Shown here piece after piece: positions 10,559-21,699 of a stretch of DNA of 64,000 nucleotides (its first letter is position 1; each line of letters opens with the position of its first letter). Under the pieces are notes generated by a model. That model saw nothing but the letters and a program-made list of their open reading frames with translations, did not search any database and was not told the DNA's origin. Both the position numbers and the translations under genes were made by a program. This stretch comes from Pilasporangium apinafurcum (Eukaryota > Oomycota > Peronosporomycetes > Pythiales > Pythiaceae): NCBI GenBank assembly GCA_001600495.1, contig BCKE01000014.1:359322-423321 (forward strand), given 5' to 3'.

Positions 10559-11123
10559 ATGAGTCCTTTGGCTCTTATTTTTTTCAGAAAACGAATTCGA
10601 AGCAATAAAATGACATAATACGGAAGATTTGTATGAGGAAATGGATGAGAACCGAGGGAGATCTGTGGATGTGTGCGTACAAAAGGACCTCTGGCTCCGT
10701 CAAACAAATGGATTCCACTCTTTCATTGCTTGTACCTACAAACGCAAATCCTTATATAAGAAGGAATGAGAAGCAGACACATATATACACATATATATGC
10801 TGGATGCATATGTTCCATTGAGGTGTGACTATGGGAGAAAGATGAAGCGAACGAACGCTTTGTAGTGCGACGGAAAACAGTGCAAACACCCACGAAATCC
10901 TCATCCACTATAGACTTCAAAATCAATTTCGCTGGTATCAATTGGAAACAGTTGACGCAAAAGAAACAACGTACCACCAGAAATGGGAATAAAGTGAGTA
11001 GTCATTCAGTCTCAATACAATTTCCACCAAAGAGCACATTAAATCATCAGAAAACAAACCATGGAAATGTTCACAGCTTTCCATGCAAAAAAAATGATAT
11101 TAACAGCAGAACAAAGGTTCATA

Positions 11124-11442
11124 GGATCGACATCAGGCGGGTCAGCAGTTCCTGTGGCATCTGGACGCAGTCTGACAATCCATTCCATGGGAACTAATCT
11201 ATGTTGAAGACGATTTGCATCTCTTCTTGAATGTCATTTAGTATATTTGTAGTGGATGGGATCCCATTGATTTGAGCTCATCGGAGTCGACGAGAGTGTC
11301 GGCTACCGCTGCGACCACCACTGCTAGTGGTGAGTGATGCTGTTTAGAAAGCAGGAGCACCTGTTAAGCGACGGCTGAATACACAACCGAAGTGATGCAC
11401 GTGCATGATCGCTGCCATGATCTGCTCAGGAACTCCAATAGT
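11124..11442 (-). pseudogene. Decayed duplicate of the 5' part of RSM22
   Basis: The minus strand of this segment matches 60071-60385, the start of the intact RSM22 gene, at roughly 88% identity by eye over about 318 bp. The match includes the ATG and mitochondrial presequence region (MAAIMHVH...FGCVFSRRLTG) and ends abruptly inside the exon. Several in-frame stops are present, the first about 25 codons after the copied ATG, so it cannot encode the protein. The differences are dominated by C/T and G/A transitions. Both the source gene and this copy lie within about 1 kb of copies of the same repeat family, suggesting repeat-associated duplication. Confidence 0.85.
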
Positions 11443-11525
11443 AGTCCCTAAACCTCTATTTGAGTAAATATGTGGACCACTTCATTTCATTGTGTTAAAG
11501 TGGGTTGCATCTTGGTGAAGCAAAG

Positions 11526-12171
11526 ATGTGGCGCCGCCGGAATGAACTGATAGTGAAAGCACAGACAGCGGAGCGCTCGCATGGACTGACGCTGCATGTC
11601 CACATCCGAGAGCAAGATCTTGCTTACTTCAACGAACCTACTACATCAACAGACAGCGTGACCTTTCTACAGGTATGAAAGAATAGTCGAGAGAAATTCC
11701 TCACTGCATTTCATCCAATAAGCACTGAATCTAATATTGCAACAGCATTTACTGGACCTGCTGGATGGTAACGAGCAGTTTCAGTTGCTTGTGAAGGAGC
11801 TAGATAACGTCAATGCGATTGACGAACTCATCAAGACAAAAGGTAGCTCATCAACAACACAGCAAATGAGTTCATCAAGAATGAAAGTAGACTGGCAGAT
11901 TTCTGCTCAATTTGGGTTGAATAATGTGCTACGGCGATCCAATCGACCACGAAGCGAGTGCTTCACGCGCACTACTGAACGCGATGGTAAAAAGCACGTC
12001 GAGACGCAGGAGGTTTATAATGGTGGGATGTATCGGCCACTGCCTATGCGAATAGTGGCCGTGAGTGTTTGGATGTACCCACCGCACGTGGTGATTCCAT
12101 CGACGGGCGATCGAATTCCCGTGAATGACGTCAGTATCCACGACTTTTTCAATCTCGAAAGCAGTGGCTAA
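11526..12171 (+). CDS. Unrecognised 190-residue protein
   Basis: Two exons, 11526-11672 and 11746-12171 (73-bp intron, GTATGA...CAACAG, phase 0). I do not recognise the family. The first 65 residues are helical and charged (MWRRRNELIVKAQT, HLLDLLDGNEQFQLLVKELDN). A Ser/Thr linker follows, then a compact C-terminal block with SAQFGLNNVLRRSNRPRSE, RPLPMRIVAVSVWMYPPHVV and NDVSIHDFFNLES. No signal peptide or membrane segment. The protein reads as conserved and globular at its C terminus, with low-complexity linkers. Coding status rests on the clean splice and protein-like composition in both exons. Function unknown. Confidence 0.6.
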
Positions 12172-13346
12172 GATTGCATGGCCATTGTATGACAAGTATA
12201 TTTCTGTCAACAGGGTTGCTTATGCTGAGCAATCATCATTCAGTGTAATTGCGATCTGCACCTACCATGACTACTACTTTATACTAATCAATCATGGTTC
12301 CTCATGTTTTTCATTGACCACGTAACAATCTCCGTTGTGATCGATGACTGCAGTGAAAATTGGCAATCTCGTCCAAAAACGTAACACGAAGCATTCTCAG
12401 TTGGATGATGAAATGTACTACGTATTGGACTGGTGAACTTCGTTGTCAGTATGAGTGTTTCATGTGGATAAGAGACGAAACGCAAGCGATATCTTGATCT
12501 ACTGGCGAGTGACACGATTATGTATTGATTACATTACAAATTATCACATCCTGTACCATGCAAAACCAGTCCAAACTGACGATGGGTAGTAATTACACAC
12601 CAGTGGGAGTGGTTATTTGAATTGGAAAAACTGAAAGCCTTCACTGACGATTTCGGAATTCCTCATGCTATTCGTGACAAGGTGCTGATAATGACACCAA
12701 TTAAAATGCAGAATAGAAGAAGCTCTTGATCTCATGATCTTTATAACATTAATTGCAACTGCTAGATATTTACTTACACTCACTAAGACTGACTGAGATC
12801 GCTAGCTATGAGCATTAACGATGTTCCAGTGTTCGCCTTTTTCACCACAGTATGTGTTTTCAACGCCAGTATCTCCTTCCAGTGGCTACGAAAATTGTTA
12901 TTTTTCTCATAAGAAAATCCAGTTGCGCTGTACTATCATTCACATGCTTCACTAAGGCTAATTCTAAGGCTTTGCACGTATGGGTATCTTGAAGAACATG
13001 AGGTATTTAAGATGATCAATCCCATCCCACGCTGCGTTTCTCATGGCCAAGAAACTGTGCAGGGGTCCAAGTGAAGATACACGTTTGCGCATCGGCAAAT
13101 CTGATAATTGAGACCCCACAACAGCAAAAACAATCGTTCCCAGGGCTCTTTAGAGCCGTAATTTCCTTAAATAAACCGAAAATAGTCGGATTCAAATAAG
13201 GGTAGATGCCGTTTTATGTACCCACTGCACACGAGGAACTTGAGATTCATGCATTCGACTAATTTCCACTCATTTCAGCATTGCCGACGAAGAAGAAGAA
13301 GAAGAAGAAGAAACCAAGAGTAGGAGCAAGAAGACAAACAGAAAAT
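12172..13346. other. Intergenic with a GAA microsatellite at its end
   Basis: 1.2 kb with no convincing gene or repeat-family match. It ends in a (GAA)n tract at about 13289-13313, just upstream of the copine-like gene's ATG, which could lie in its 5' untranslated region. Confidence 0.5.
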
Positions 13347-14914
13347 ATGGGCAGCAGTAGCTCCAAGCAAAGATCAAACAACCGCAACAATCCACAAACG
13401 AATCTGAACAAAGCCATTCCGGATCAATATGAGACCTTTGGTACATCTGTCTGTCTGTTTGTCTATGTGGTGACCACATGACATGGGAGTCGATGTCAAG
13501 AGCTTATTGGTATTTGTATGTGTGTGAACGTAGAGCAATTGCAAGAAGCATTGAGGTATGTTGACTAGATGGATGTACTTTCAGTAAAAATAGTTGAAAG
13601 GAAATAAAGATATGTTGATAGTTGAAATGTCTCACTGGTTTGTGGTGATAGGCGTCAAGGACTGGAATCGTCGAATTTGATAATTGGCGTACGTGTGTTA
13701 AATGCTATCTTACTACCAACAATCCTGCTATTAAAACATGCAGTGATTACTGACATACATGCTTGGTTATTCGTAGATTGACTACACAAAATCCAATACA
13801 GTACGTACTCATCATCAAAAGTTGCTTCATGTGCAGACAATGTAAAAGTGATCGGTGAATGTGCTTGTAGTGGACAGGGAAAAACTCATTTGACGGCAAA
13901 TGCTTGCATACAATTGACTCTACTGGCGCTATCCAGAATCCATATCAGGTATTCAAACGAATCTATCAATGATTTTGTACTGTGGAGCATGGCTGATTTA
14001 GTCAAATATTCAATCCAGAATGTCATCTCTATTATTGGTCGTACGCTGGAGCCATTCGATGACGACAACCTTATACCAACTTTTGGTTTCGGAGACTCAG
14101 CTACCGGTGATAAATCTGTCTTCCCATTTCTCCCTCATGGGAAACCCTGTCAAGGATTTGACCAGGTATTGCAACGCTACAATGAACTCACGCCCAGTGT
14201 TGTGTTGGCGGGCCCAACGAATTTTGCGCCGATCATCTATGAAGCTATACGTCAAGTAGAAACTACGAAATCGTATCACATCCTCGTCATCATTGCAGGT
14301 TTATACTGCGGCAGCTCAGCGCTGAGGACATGTTATTTCTGGAACTTAGTAATGCTAACGTACTGTTTTATATTATCGATAGATGGACAGGTGACGAACG
14401 AGAAAGAAACGTCACAAGCAATCGTTGAAGCCTCCAAACACGCCTTATGTATGAATATGACAGCATATGCCTTATACGGAAGCATTTGATGATCAATCTT
14501 ATATTTCTGTGTCTCTCTAAATGGATAGCTATTATCGTTGTTGGCGTTGGCGATGGTCCATGGGTAAGTTAAATCTATGTCCGCCTTGACTGCGGCCATA
14601 TACATACTAACATGATGTCAAATCATTTCCTTTACTATCAGGAGCTCATGGAGCACTATGATGATTCCCTTCCAGCGCGGAGGTTTGACAATTTCCAGTT
14701 TGTGGAATTCAACAGAGTCATGAAGTTAAATCGTATCAAACCTGACGTTGGGTTCGCTACGGCTGCATTGATGGAAATTCCAGGTACGTGCGTTTAAATT
14801 CATTGTATATATGCGTGACTACACAACCGAGTTAATTACTTGACCATGCTCGATTTTGTGAACGATTGTGCAGAGCAATTCAAGATTATTCGGAGCCTTC
14901 GATATTTAGGTTAA
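13347..14914 (+). CDS. Copine/RGLG-type vWA-domain protein
   Basis: Ten exons give 272 residues: 13347-13440, 13534-13555, 13652-13688, 13777-13800, 13871-13948, 14019-14298, 14383-14448, 14529-14563, 14642-14783, 14874-14914. All nine introns (70-96 bp) are GT-AG and keep frame. The spliced protein reads as one copine domain: QGLESSNLIIGIDYTKSNTW (metal-site DxTxS), SIIGRTLEPFDDDNLIPTFG, FGDSATGDKSVFPF, LAGPTNFAPII, YHILVIIADGQVTNEK, SIIVVGVGDGPW and FQFVEFNRVM...ALMEIPEQFK. It starts MGSSSSKQ, an N-myristoylation-type signal as in plant RGLG proteins. It ends soon after the domain, so the RING finger of RGLG ubiquitin ligases is absent, and there are no C2 domains as in animal copines. Role: probable membrane-associated calcium/metal-responsive adaptor. 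Confidence 0.88.
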
Positions 14915-15010
14915 TCCAGATTGTTTTCCATAATATTTGTCAGTAACTTACAAATTAGAGCTGGATACAAGTCAACATCAGTATTTACATTGATATCTCG
15001 TGCAATTGGA

Positions 15011-18000
15011 TTACGGTGTCATCATGCCAATGCGATCTTGGAGTGTTTCCCAGGGAATGAATTCGTTCTGTTCTTCGGTTTTGCGTAGAGTTCCGATTTT
15101 ATTCGATACAGGTGCAGCTGACCGCAAGGAACCAAGGGCAAATACACGAGCCCTCACATGATCTTCAATGGCGAGCCATTCATCACCTGACATCTCACAT
15201 AAGAGCTTCAGTTTGTTCCAGAGCAGTTGGATCTGCCATCCATGTTGAGGATCAGCTGACTCATCATCTTTTATTGGAGCATATATTAGTTTATTCACGG
15301 CCAGATTTTCAGATGCACAACTATGGTAGAGCCCAGAGATGAATACTGCAAGATCCATGCGACTAAAACGAATACCAGCATTGGACAACAAGGTATCAAA
15401 AGCATCAATGGAAACAAACGGATTGAACAACTGGTTTGATTCTTTGGACAAGTGTTTGAGCACATCCGTTGCATTCGATACATCTGTTGCTAGATGATTG
15501 TGAATCATCACTCGAAGAAGTCGATCTAGCGGCGAGAGCTCCATCACCGCACAAAACTTTGTCCAGTTGATCAAATTTTTATCATCTTTGGATCCGAAGA
15601 GGTTTTTCACCGTATTTTCAATCGAGCGCGTTATCACTGGGAAAAACTGCGTCGCTACAGCGAACATCATGCCTGAAAGAGCGATTTCTATCGACACTCG
15701 TCCAACTAGACGATCATTCTTGCTACCATCGTATAAACTAAAGGATGCCAGGTAAGTTGAACCTTTGCATGATGACGAAGTTGACAGTAGATGAATGGCA
15801 TCTATAAAAGGAATCACTGCATGTCCTGCTACTTTATCAGGTTCTTGCCTCGAAATGAATTGTCGAAGAGTTATCTTGAGTTCATATTTTTGCAAAAATG
15901 CTCTGAAGTTATCACCACCATCGACTTGATACGTCTGCCCATGATCTACTGCCAAGAAATATCCTCCCACTGACGGTGTAAGCGGTAAATGCAGTGGAAT
16001 GTTCACTTGAGGAAAACCCATAAAGCGATACGAGAGCCAAATATTGGAAGCATTGGATACAGACGACACCTGTTCTGAGATAAATGTTTTCATCAACAGC
16101 AGTGAAATTACTCGAATTCCAACTGTGCCTTGATTTGATGGTGCTCTTTGTGAATAGCTCAATCCCTCCATTGTTTTCGGCCCATAAGTGCTTGGCGATG
16201 TCTTTATATGTGCTCGCACGTTCCTATTGCGCACAATCGCTTTGTAAAGTTCATCCACTGGATAGATCAAGGACATTTCCAGTGCGAGAGATCCCAAAAC
16301 AACTTCATTGTATGGATTTTGGATTGAAAGCACAAGTGAAACTCGTCCATTTGGTGAGAGAAACAGTGTATCCAGCGCTAGAACAGCCACACCAACCGTT
16401 TCTGTGTTTCCCAAACTCACTTGCAACAATTCAATGGTCATCTGAGGCGATAGGGGAGACATGAAGAACGATTCGTCCTGCAAAATCTTGAACGTGATAC
16501 CAAAGTCCATCTTCGCTACCAAACCTGAGCCCAAAGGATTCTTCGCCAATGATAAGACAGGAGAAAGCTGGGTTTCAAAATCGTAATAATCGCTCGCAAG
16601 CACGTAGCTTCTTGATGACCGTGAACCACTAATGTTTTCCAGCTTGAGCTCTTTAAGCACAATCTCCATAACGTTACTCAGATCACCACTTTGCTCAGTT
16701 TTAGGATGCGATAGTACCTCTAGGTTCTGAATTTGACTACCGTCATCACGTTCTTCTTTGGTAGTAGACACTTGTTGTGAAAAAGAAAGACGAGGACGAA
16801 GGTCAGGTCGTCGCAACAGCTCGCCTTTTTCGCTCTGCAGCCGCTTGATCTGCTCTAAATAACTTGAAGCACGCTTCTCCCATTTTTTTGATTCCCTCCG
16901 CAAAGACTGAACCTCCTGTGCATGCAACAGTTTGAGACTTTTGATCTCTTCTCGAGCGTCTTCTTTAATCAATTCCGTCAACTCTTTCACTTTTAATATT
17001 CGTTCTCTCTGTAGAGTACCAATCTCTACTGACTTGGAGTCTGTACTCTGACAAGAGCTACATATAAATCCTGTCTCTTTGAGACGTTCCTGCGGGTTGA
17101 CATTCTCGACCAAATGTGCTTCAGCCAACGTCATTTTCTCCTTTTTTTTCATCTCTAAGAGCGCTTTGCCCATTGCAACCATCAGTTCTTTATTCGGTGG
17201 TGTTGTGTAATATCTTAACTGGAGTTGAGCGACGTCCCGTTCCATCTGGTACAGTTCACAGTCCAATTTCCACTGATGCATCTTCTCCTCCAACGCTTCG
17301 AACTGCTCAGTTGTCTTGTGTAAACGCTCGCTCAACCGATCGTAACGTTGACGAGCGATCTTGCAGTCCTGTTTCGCATTCGCCGCTTCCTTTTGCAACT
17401 CTTTCTTTTCTTCCTCTAGTTGGCCAATCCACAAACTGCGCTTTTGAAGCTCGACCGACAATGATTCAAATGGACGAGAGTTTAACATTGCTATTGTTGC
17501 ATTCAGTTTGATGTTTTCATCGCGCAGCAAATGAACTTCCTTTTGTAAATCGTCCAATTTTGCTTGTTGATCTTTATGCGCATTAATCATTGTTGTTTTC
17601 GTCACCACTTCCTGCTGTGCGTCCAACAATTGAGTGTTGAGAAGTTCCATTCGCTCCAGTACATCGTTATATAATCGTGTTTTGACGCGCGCTTTCTCTT
17701 CCAGGTTTTGATAACGAGCTTCTAGTATCTTAAATTGGCGGACTATATTTTGGAAATCTTCCTGCAGCTCGAGATGGTTCCTCTCGCTACATGTAGATAC
17801 TTGGGGGATCTGAACAGCCACATACTCTGTAGTTTTATGGCCTTGAAGAGCATGTTCAGCTTGTAAGAGTTTGTTTTCCTGACGAAGACGATGTAAATCC
17901 AACTCTAGTTCCTGCAAGCGCTTTTTCAATTCCGTCACTAGAGGTTGAAGTGCAGGTGAGATACCTCTGTGTGGTGATTCTTCGACTGCATCTGTCTGAA

Positions 18001-18611
18001 CACCAATATGCTTTATTAAAGTTGCCTCACGCCGAGTTTGTGCTGCTGTTGTAGGCTTTGACGCTGCTGCTTTGTTCTTTTTAACCACACCTTTATCTTG
18101 TAGCGTAGTGGTCAATGCAGGCCGCCCTTTTTCCTATTCATGCACACCAATCAGCAAGCAATTGCCCATAGATCACAATGGAAGTACACTATTCATTGGA
18201 CGACGTACTCGCAGTAGACGAAGCTCCAATATACGATATTTTGCTAGTAGCTGTCGATTCTCTTCCACAAGTTGCTTTGTAAACTTATCATTATTGGGCA
18301 GCGTACGTTCATGTTTGATTGTCGTCAATGCTCTGTATCAAACAATGAACAAAAGATTTGCAAAGTAATTAACACACACATCAAAGTTATTGCCACTGCA
18401 CATACTTGCGATGTGTTGTTTCAAGCTCTTGCAGCTGCTGCTTCAACTGCACATTTGCATTGACGACTTTTTCATATCGTTCTTGCCATGTGACAGCCGC
18501 ATCTACCAGCGGCAGAGGAGCTACAACCACAACATCTGATTCCGATTTGTTCGCGAAGCGTGGAGACAACACCAGCGCCGGCGGACGGTTCCGCCGGTAT
18601 GCTTTGGACAT
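15011..18611 (-). CDS. RPGRIP1L: RPGRIP1L/NPHP8-like ciliary transition-zone protein
   Basis: Three exons, 18611-18406, 18332-18209 and 18133-15011, give 1,150 residues. Residues about 40-570 are almost continuous coiled coil. They are followed by C2-like domains: the first near 610-760 with the family hallmark YYDFETQLSPV and MTIELLQVSLGNTE, a second near 790-940 (VNIPLHLPLTPSVGGYF, YELKITLRQFISR). The C-terminal 200 residues (LINWTKFCAVMELSPLDRLL...) are unassigned. Coiled coil plus tandem C2 with YDFET is the RPGRIP1 layout; in animals the protein scaffolds the Y-links at the base of cilia. That suits a zoospore-forming organism. The frame continues to 18662 upstream, but only from a GTG; the first ATG is at 18611. 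The stop lies 96 bp from the convergent copine-like gene. Confidence 0.8.
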
Positions 18612-18662
18612 TTTTGGATGCTCTTTGAAATCGTATTTTCGTTTGACAAAGGAAAAACTCAC

Positions 18663-18935
18663 TTATTCGTCCTGAAAGGTCGCGATTTCAGATCGTAAGG
18701 AAGAAAAGCAAACCGGACTGCAGATATTCATGGACAGATTTTTGTCACATACCCATCTCCTTACCAACGAGAAAGTTGACGCGGAGGCGACACCATTGCG
18801 ACTTGTAGCAGATCCGGTCCCAAATTTCTTCTGCGACGCCAATGATGCAAGAAACGAATTGCGCACGAGAAGCGTATCCTCCAAGGATCGCACCATGCGG
18901 GATATATCGGCTGCAAGATGTAGCCGATATAACAT
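18663..18935 (-). CDS. Possible small protein upstream of RPGRIP1L
   Basis: A 90-residue frame with ATG at 18935, ending 51 bp before the RPGRIP1L start codon on the same strand. The N-terminal half looks like an amphipathic helix (DISRMVRSLEDTLLVRNSFL). The C-terminal half is less protein-like and contains GTAAGG and CTGCAG sequences that could be intron ends. The TAA is followed directly by GTGAGT, a good donor sequence, so this may instead be an untranslated leader of the next gene. It is not recognised, and the family repeat fragment at 18951-18992 abuts its start. Confidence 0.3.
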   Translation of the reverse strand: MLYRLHLAADISRMVRSLEDTLLVRNSFLASLASQKKFGTGSATSRNGVASASTFSLVRRWVCDKNLSMNICSPVCFSSLRSEIATFQDE

Positions 18936-20725
18936 GTTAAGGTGATTTAACAGGTTCAAACGCGTCTACACAGTCCATATGCTGATGACCACCATCAGCA
19001 GATGGTGCTTTGGATGGTAGTGATTAGGGGAAACACATCGAACTTTTAGAGTACAATTAGCATTTCTTCAATCAATTTGGCAAGGGGAATAGGGGAATGC
19101 TGAACATCGCTCTTATTTTGTTTCCCTCGTGTGTGTGACTGGGTTGCTGAAAATAGTATATGATGCCAGAAAAGACTTGTGTTCAATGTAACCAAGACAA
19201 TTTTTGTATCATATATTTTGTCGCGGATTCTTTCATATGCCAATAATGTTCTTTGATGATATCTTTCACATACCTACCATGCGCATATAATACATACTGA
19301 ATCGGAAGTTGAAGATCGCTAAATTTCCTGTGTACTGTAGAATGAGATACGGAGAAAGGATTGCAGCAAGGTGTGAAATTATAGGCTTTTTATCGCTTGG
19401 GCCAAACAAAATGTGTTCAACAAGTGCAAGGATATGATTACAATCTCTTTGTGTGGAGATGGTCACATCTGTGGCCCAATGAAATGAGAGCAACCGCCAA
19501 GTTAGCAACAGTGCACCCATCCTTGTCCTGTACACTTTTCCACCTGCAGAGTGGGTTTGCCAAACACAGAGGATGGACTGCCTTCATGGATATGGTTATA
19601 ACCACATAAATAGCCACGTTGAACCGTATCTGCAACTCTGAAGTTCAGTAGCCTCACCCAAACAGAAAATAGATACACTATCGTATTAGCACGACTGAAG
19701 ATTTTTATTCTCGTTTCAGTTGTCGGGAAAGCCAGAGATTCTGATAATAACACGCCAGTTTCTACTGGAAAAGAGTCGAGAATCCATTACTCTCTTGTCA
19801 TTAAAGTTCAACATCGTCACTGCCGTATTCTATCTTGTGGATAGAAATGAACGCAGCCTAATTTTATTCTTGTCGAATTACTAATTTCTTGTGTATGTGT
19901 AGCATAAGAAAGTCTAACGTTGTTATCCAGTGACGTATTTCCTTCGATAAAGAATCGCGTACCAACCCGGCGTGCTTGGGGAATGTTTTAATAAAACACA
20001 AGAGGTTGTACAAATGAGTTGCATATAATGAAGGCAAATGAATCATTGCTCAAAGATGCGTCCTTGAAGATGTTTTGTAAAGTAGCATGGTTAGACCATG
20101 AATTGCATGTGCAAATGCAACTCTGGCTAAAAAGAGTTAGATGTTGATGAGAGAAAGAAAGGGAAAAATTTCAACAGCTGCTGCCCTACCCATCTTTTCA
20201 ACACGCCTTTCTAGCAAAGTCAAATACAAGAAAAATGCACAAAATTTGGATATCTTATCTAGAAAATTGTATACTGCGACATACAAAAGCTATTCAATGC
20301 ATGCATATTCCAATATACGATGGAATTTAATAGCGTTTTTTTGTGACAATAGGAATGTTCACTATGTTCTGCTTGTGCATTTTTTTGGTTGCTTGGAGCC
20401 AATTACATCGTATTTTGTGAATATTACCTAAAGATTAAGTATTTTTTTTACAGCGGTTACAATGAGGAGGTACCCTCTCGCACCTCTACACCTAGTCCCG
20501 TCTCCCTCCTCTCCTCTTCTCCCTTTGCTTCTCTCACAAGCAGCTCCACTCACACTTTTGCTGGGAAACGCCGATCGGTTTCTTTCCCACATAACACTCG
20601 AGTCAAACGCGCGCAGTTCTCCACACACTCACGCATCTTCTTCTGCGTGTCTCTCGAAGCACCTCGTCATCGGTCGTGTCTTCGCCATTCCCCAAATTGC
20701 CTCTTATCGCTATCGTTGATATACA
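18936..20725. other. Gene-poor region and CT-rich promoter of the PX gene
   Basis: 1.8 kb with short frames that I cannot support as genes. A fragment of the repeat family is at 18951-18992. The last 260 bp before the PX gene (about 20460-20720) are strongly pyrimidine-rich (CCCGTCTCCCTCCTCTCC), which suggests its promoter and leader. Confidence 0.5.
18951..18992 (-). mobile_element. Fragment of the terminal inverted repeat (copy F)
   Basis: TTCAAACGCGTCTACACAGT followed by CCATATGCTG matches the outer end of copy A in reverse. Only one end is present, so it is a relic. Confidence 0.4.
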
Positions 20726-21340
20726 ATGCAACACGCGCCGATGGAACCCAAGCCAGTGGACCCAAAGATCCTCCAAAAACTTTCGGCCTCGGTTTCTCAT
20801 TTCCATGGCTCACGGAAGAATTTGTCATATGTCGTCTCTGTGGAAACCATGATCCCTGGTCGACGGTCGCTCCGTGATGAGCGTGAGTCATGTCAGTTGG
20901 TGTCACGTACCTTTGACGATTTTCGTCGCTTCCGCAAATCGTTACTCACACGCGTGAGTGGCAAACCTAGTGCTGTCCGCTGTTTATGTGAAGGAGAAAA
21001 CGGCTGTGCCTTTGATTCTACATGTTCGTTCCTGGAACGTCTGCGGTTCACACGTATGCCCTTCCTTGGTTTGAGCAACGCTGAAGCAGATCTGAACAAG
21101 AGACAATTGGAGATGAACAATTTTCTGCGTGTCATCTTTACGATCCTGCATCGCATGCAACCGAGTGCCTGGCACTCAAATTGCTTGTTCTTACAGGACG
21201 TGTTGACCTTTCTTGCCGTGGAAGAAACGTTCTTTGAACAAATTGAAGCGCTGCTCAAGCACAAACAGCAACGACTGATGAATCTCGACGGATGGAAAGC
21301 CCACACCCTCGAAACATACGGTACTGGCATTAGTGTCTAA
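20726..21340 (+). CDS. PX (phox-homology) domain protein
   Basis: A single 204-residue exon. A PX-like fold spans roughly residues 15-150: ASVSHFHGSRKNLSYVVSVE (first strands), SRTFDDFRRFRKSLLTRV (the xxxFxxFxxLxxxL helix), then RQLEMNNFLRVIFTIL and a phenylalanine-rich end. PX domains bind phosphoinositides, mostly PI3P on endosomes. The loop between strand and helix is longer than usual, with a Cys-rich patch (RCLCEGENGCAFDSTC), which could bind metal but matches no named finger. No second domain is visible. The gene is convergent with the Ap4A phosphorylase gene, separated by 359 bp containing a perfect hairpin and T-tract. Confidence 0.7.
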   Translation: MQHAPMEPKPVDPKILQKLSASVSHFHGSRKNLSYVVSVETMIPGRRSLRDERESCQLVSRTFDDFRRFRKSLLTRVSGKPSAVRCLCEGENGCAFDSTCSFLERLRFTRMPFLGLSNAEADLNKRQLEMNNFLRVIFTILHRMQPSAWHSNCLFLQDVLTFLAVEETFFEQIEALLKHKQQRLMNLDGWKAHTLETYGTGISV

Positions 21341-21612
21341 AGCCACATCATTTGATTATTTTCGTGTTGTCCCAGTAAACCGAGCGTCACAGAGGAATGA
21401 GGCCGCTTTTCTGATTGACGGATATGAACACCCCATCAACCCCCTCCCCTCTCACAAACGAAAACACCCCAAAAAAATTATTGACCAGCCGAAAGGAGAA
21501 GAACCCCATGTGATCATGGTGTCCATGTCCATTTAAGAAGCGCGGCTGTGTATATTTTCCATTATTTATTATCATTTTTCTATACCGAGAAAAAATCAAT
21601 CAATTGCACTCT

Positions 21613-21652
21613 TGGTCGCATAGTGTATGCGACCAGAGCTTTTTTTTTTTTT
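21613..21652 (+). terminator. Perfect 10-bp hairpin followed by a 13-T tract
   Basis: TGGTCGCATA (21613-21622), loop GTG, TATGCGACCA (21626-21635), then GAGC and thirteen Ts (21640-21652). It lies between two convergent genes. It looks like an intrinsic or RNA polymerase III-type terminator, but its role in a eukaryote is inference. No tRNA or other Pol III gene was seen directly upstream. Confidence 0.4.
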
Positions 21653-21699
21653 AAACGCATTTCTTATAGCATTTTTTTGGATATGCATATTCCTCGTGT

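Larger units (their letters stand above)
9895..11525. other. Repeat-bearing intergenic region
   Basis: 1.6 kb without an intact gene. It holds repeat copy B (10241-10558), a decayed RSM22 fragment (11124-11442) and a TA/CA-rich tract near 10780-10800. Frames in between are short and unlike known proteins. Confidence 0.6.

Noticed and set aside
19266-19753. Minus-strand frames with Trp/Cys/Gly-rich stretches (for example GYNHIHEGSPSSVFGK)
   Set aside because: Overlapping short frames without a consistent start, splice or recognised motif. It could be a very old gene relic but cannot be supported.
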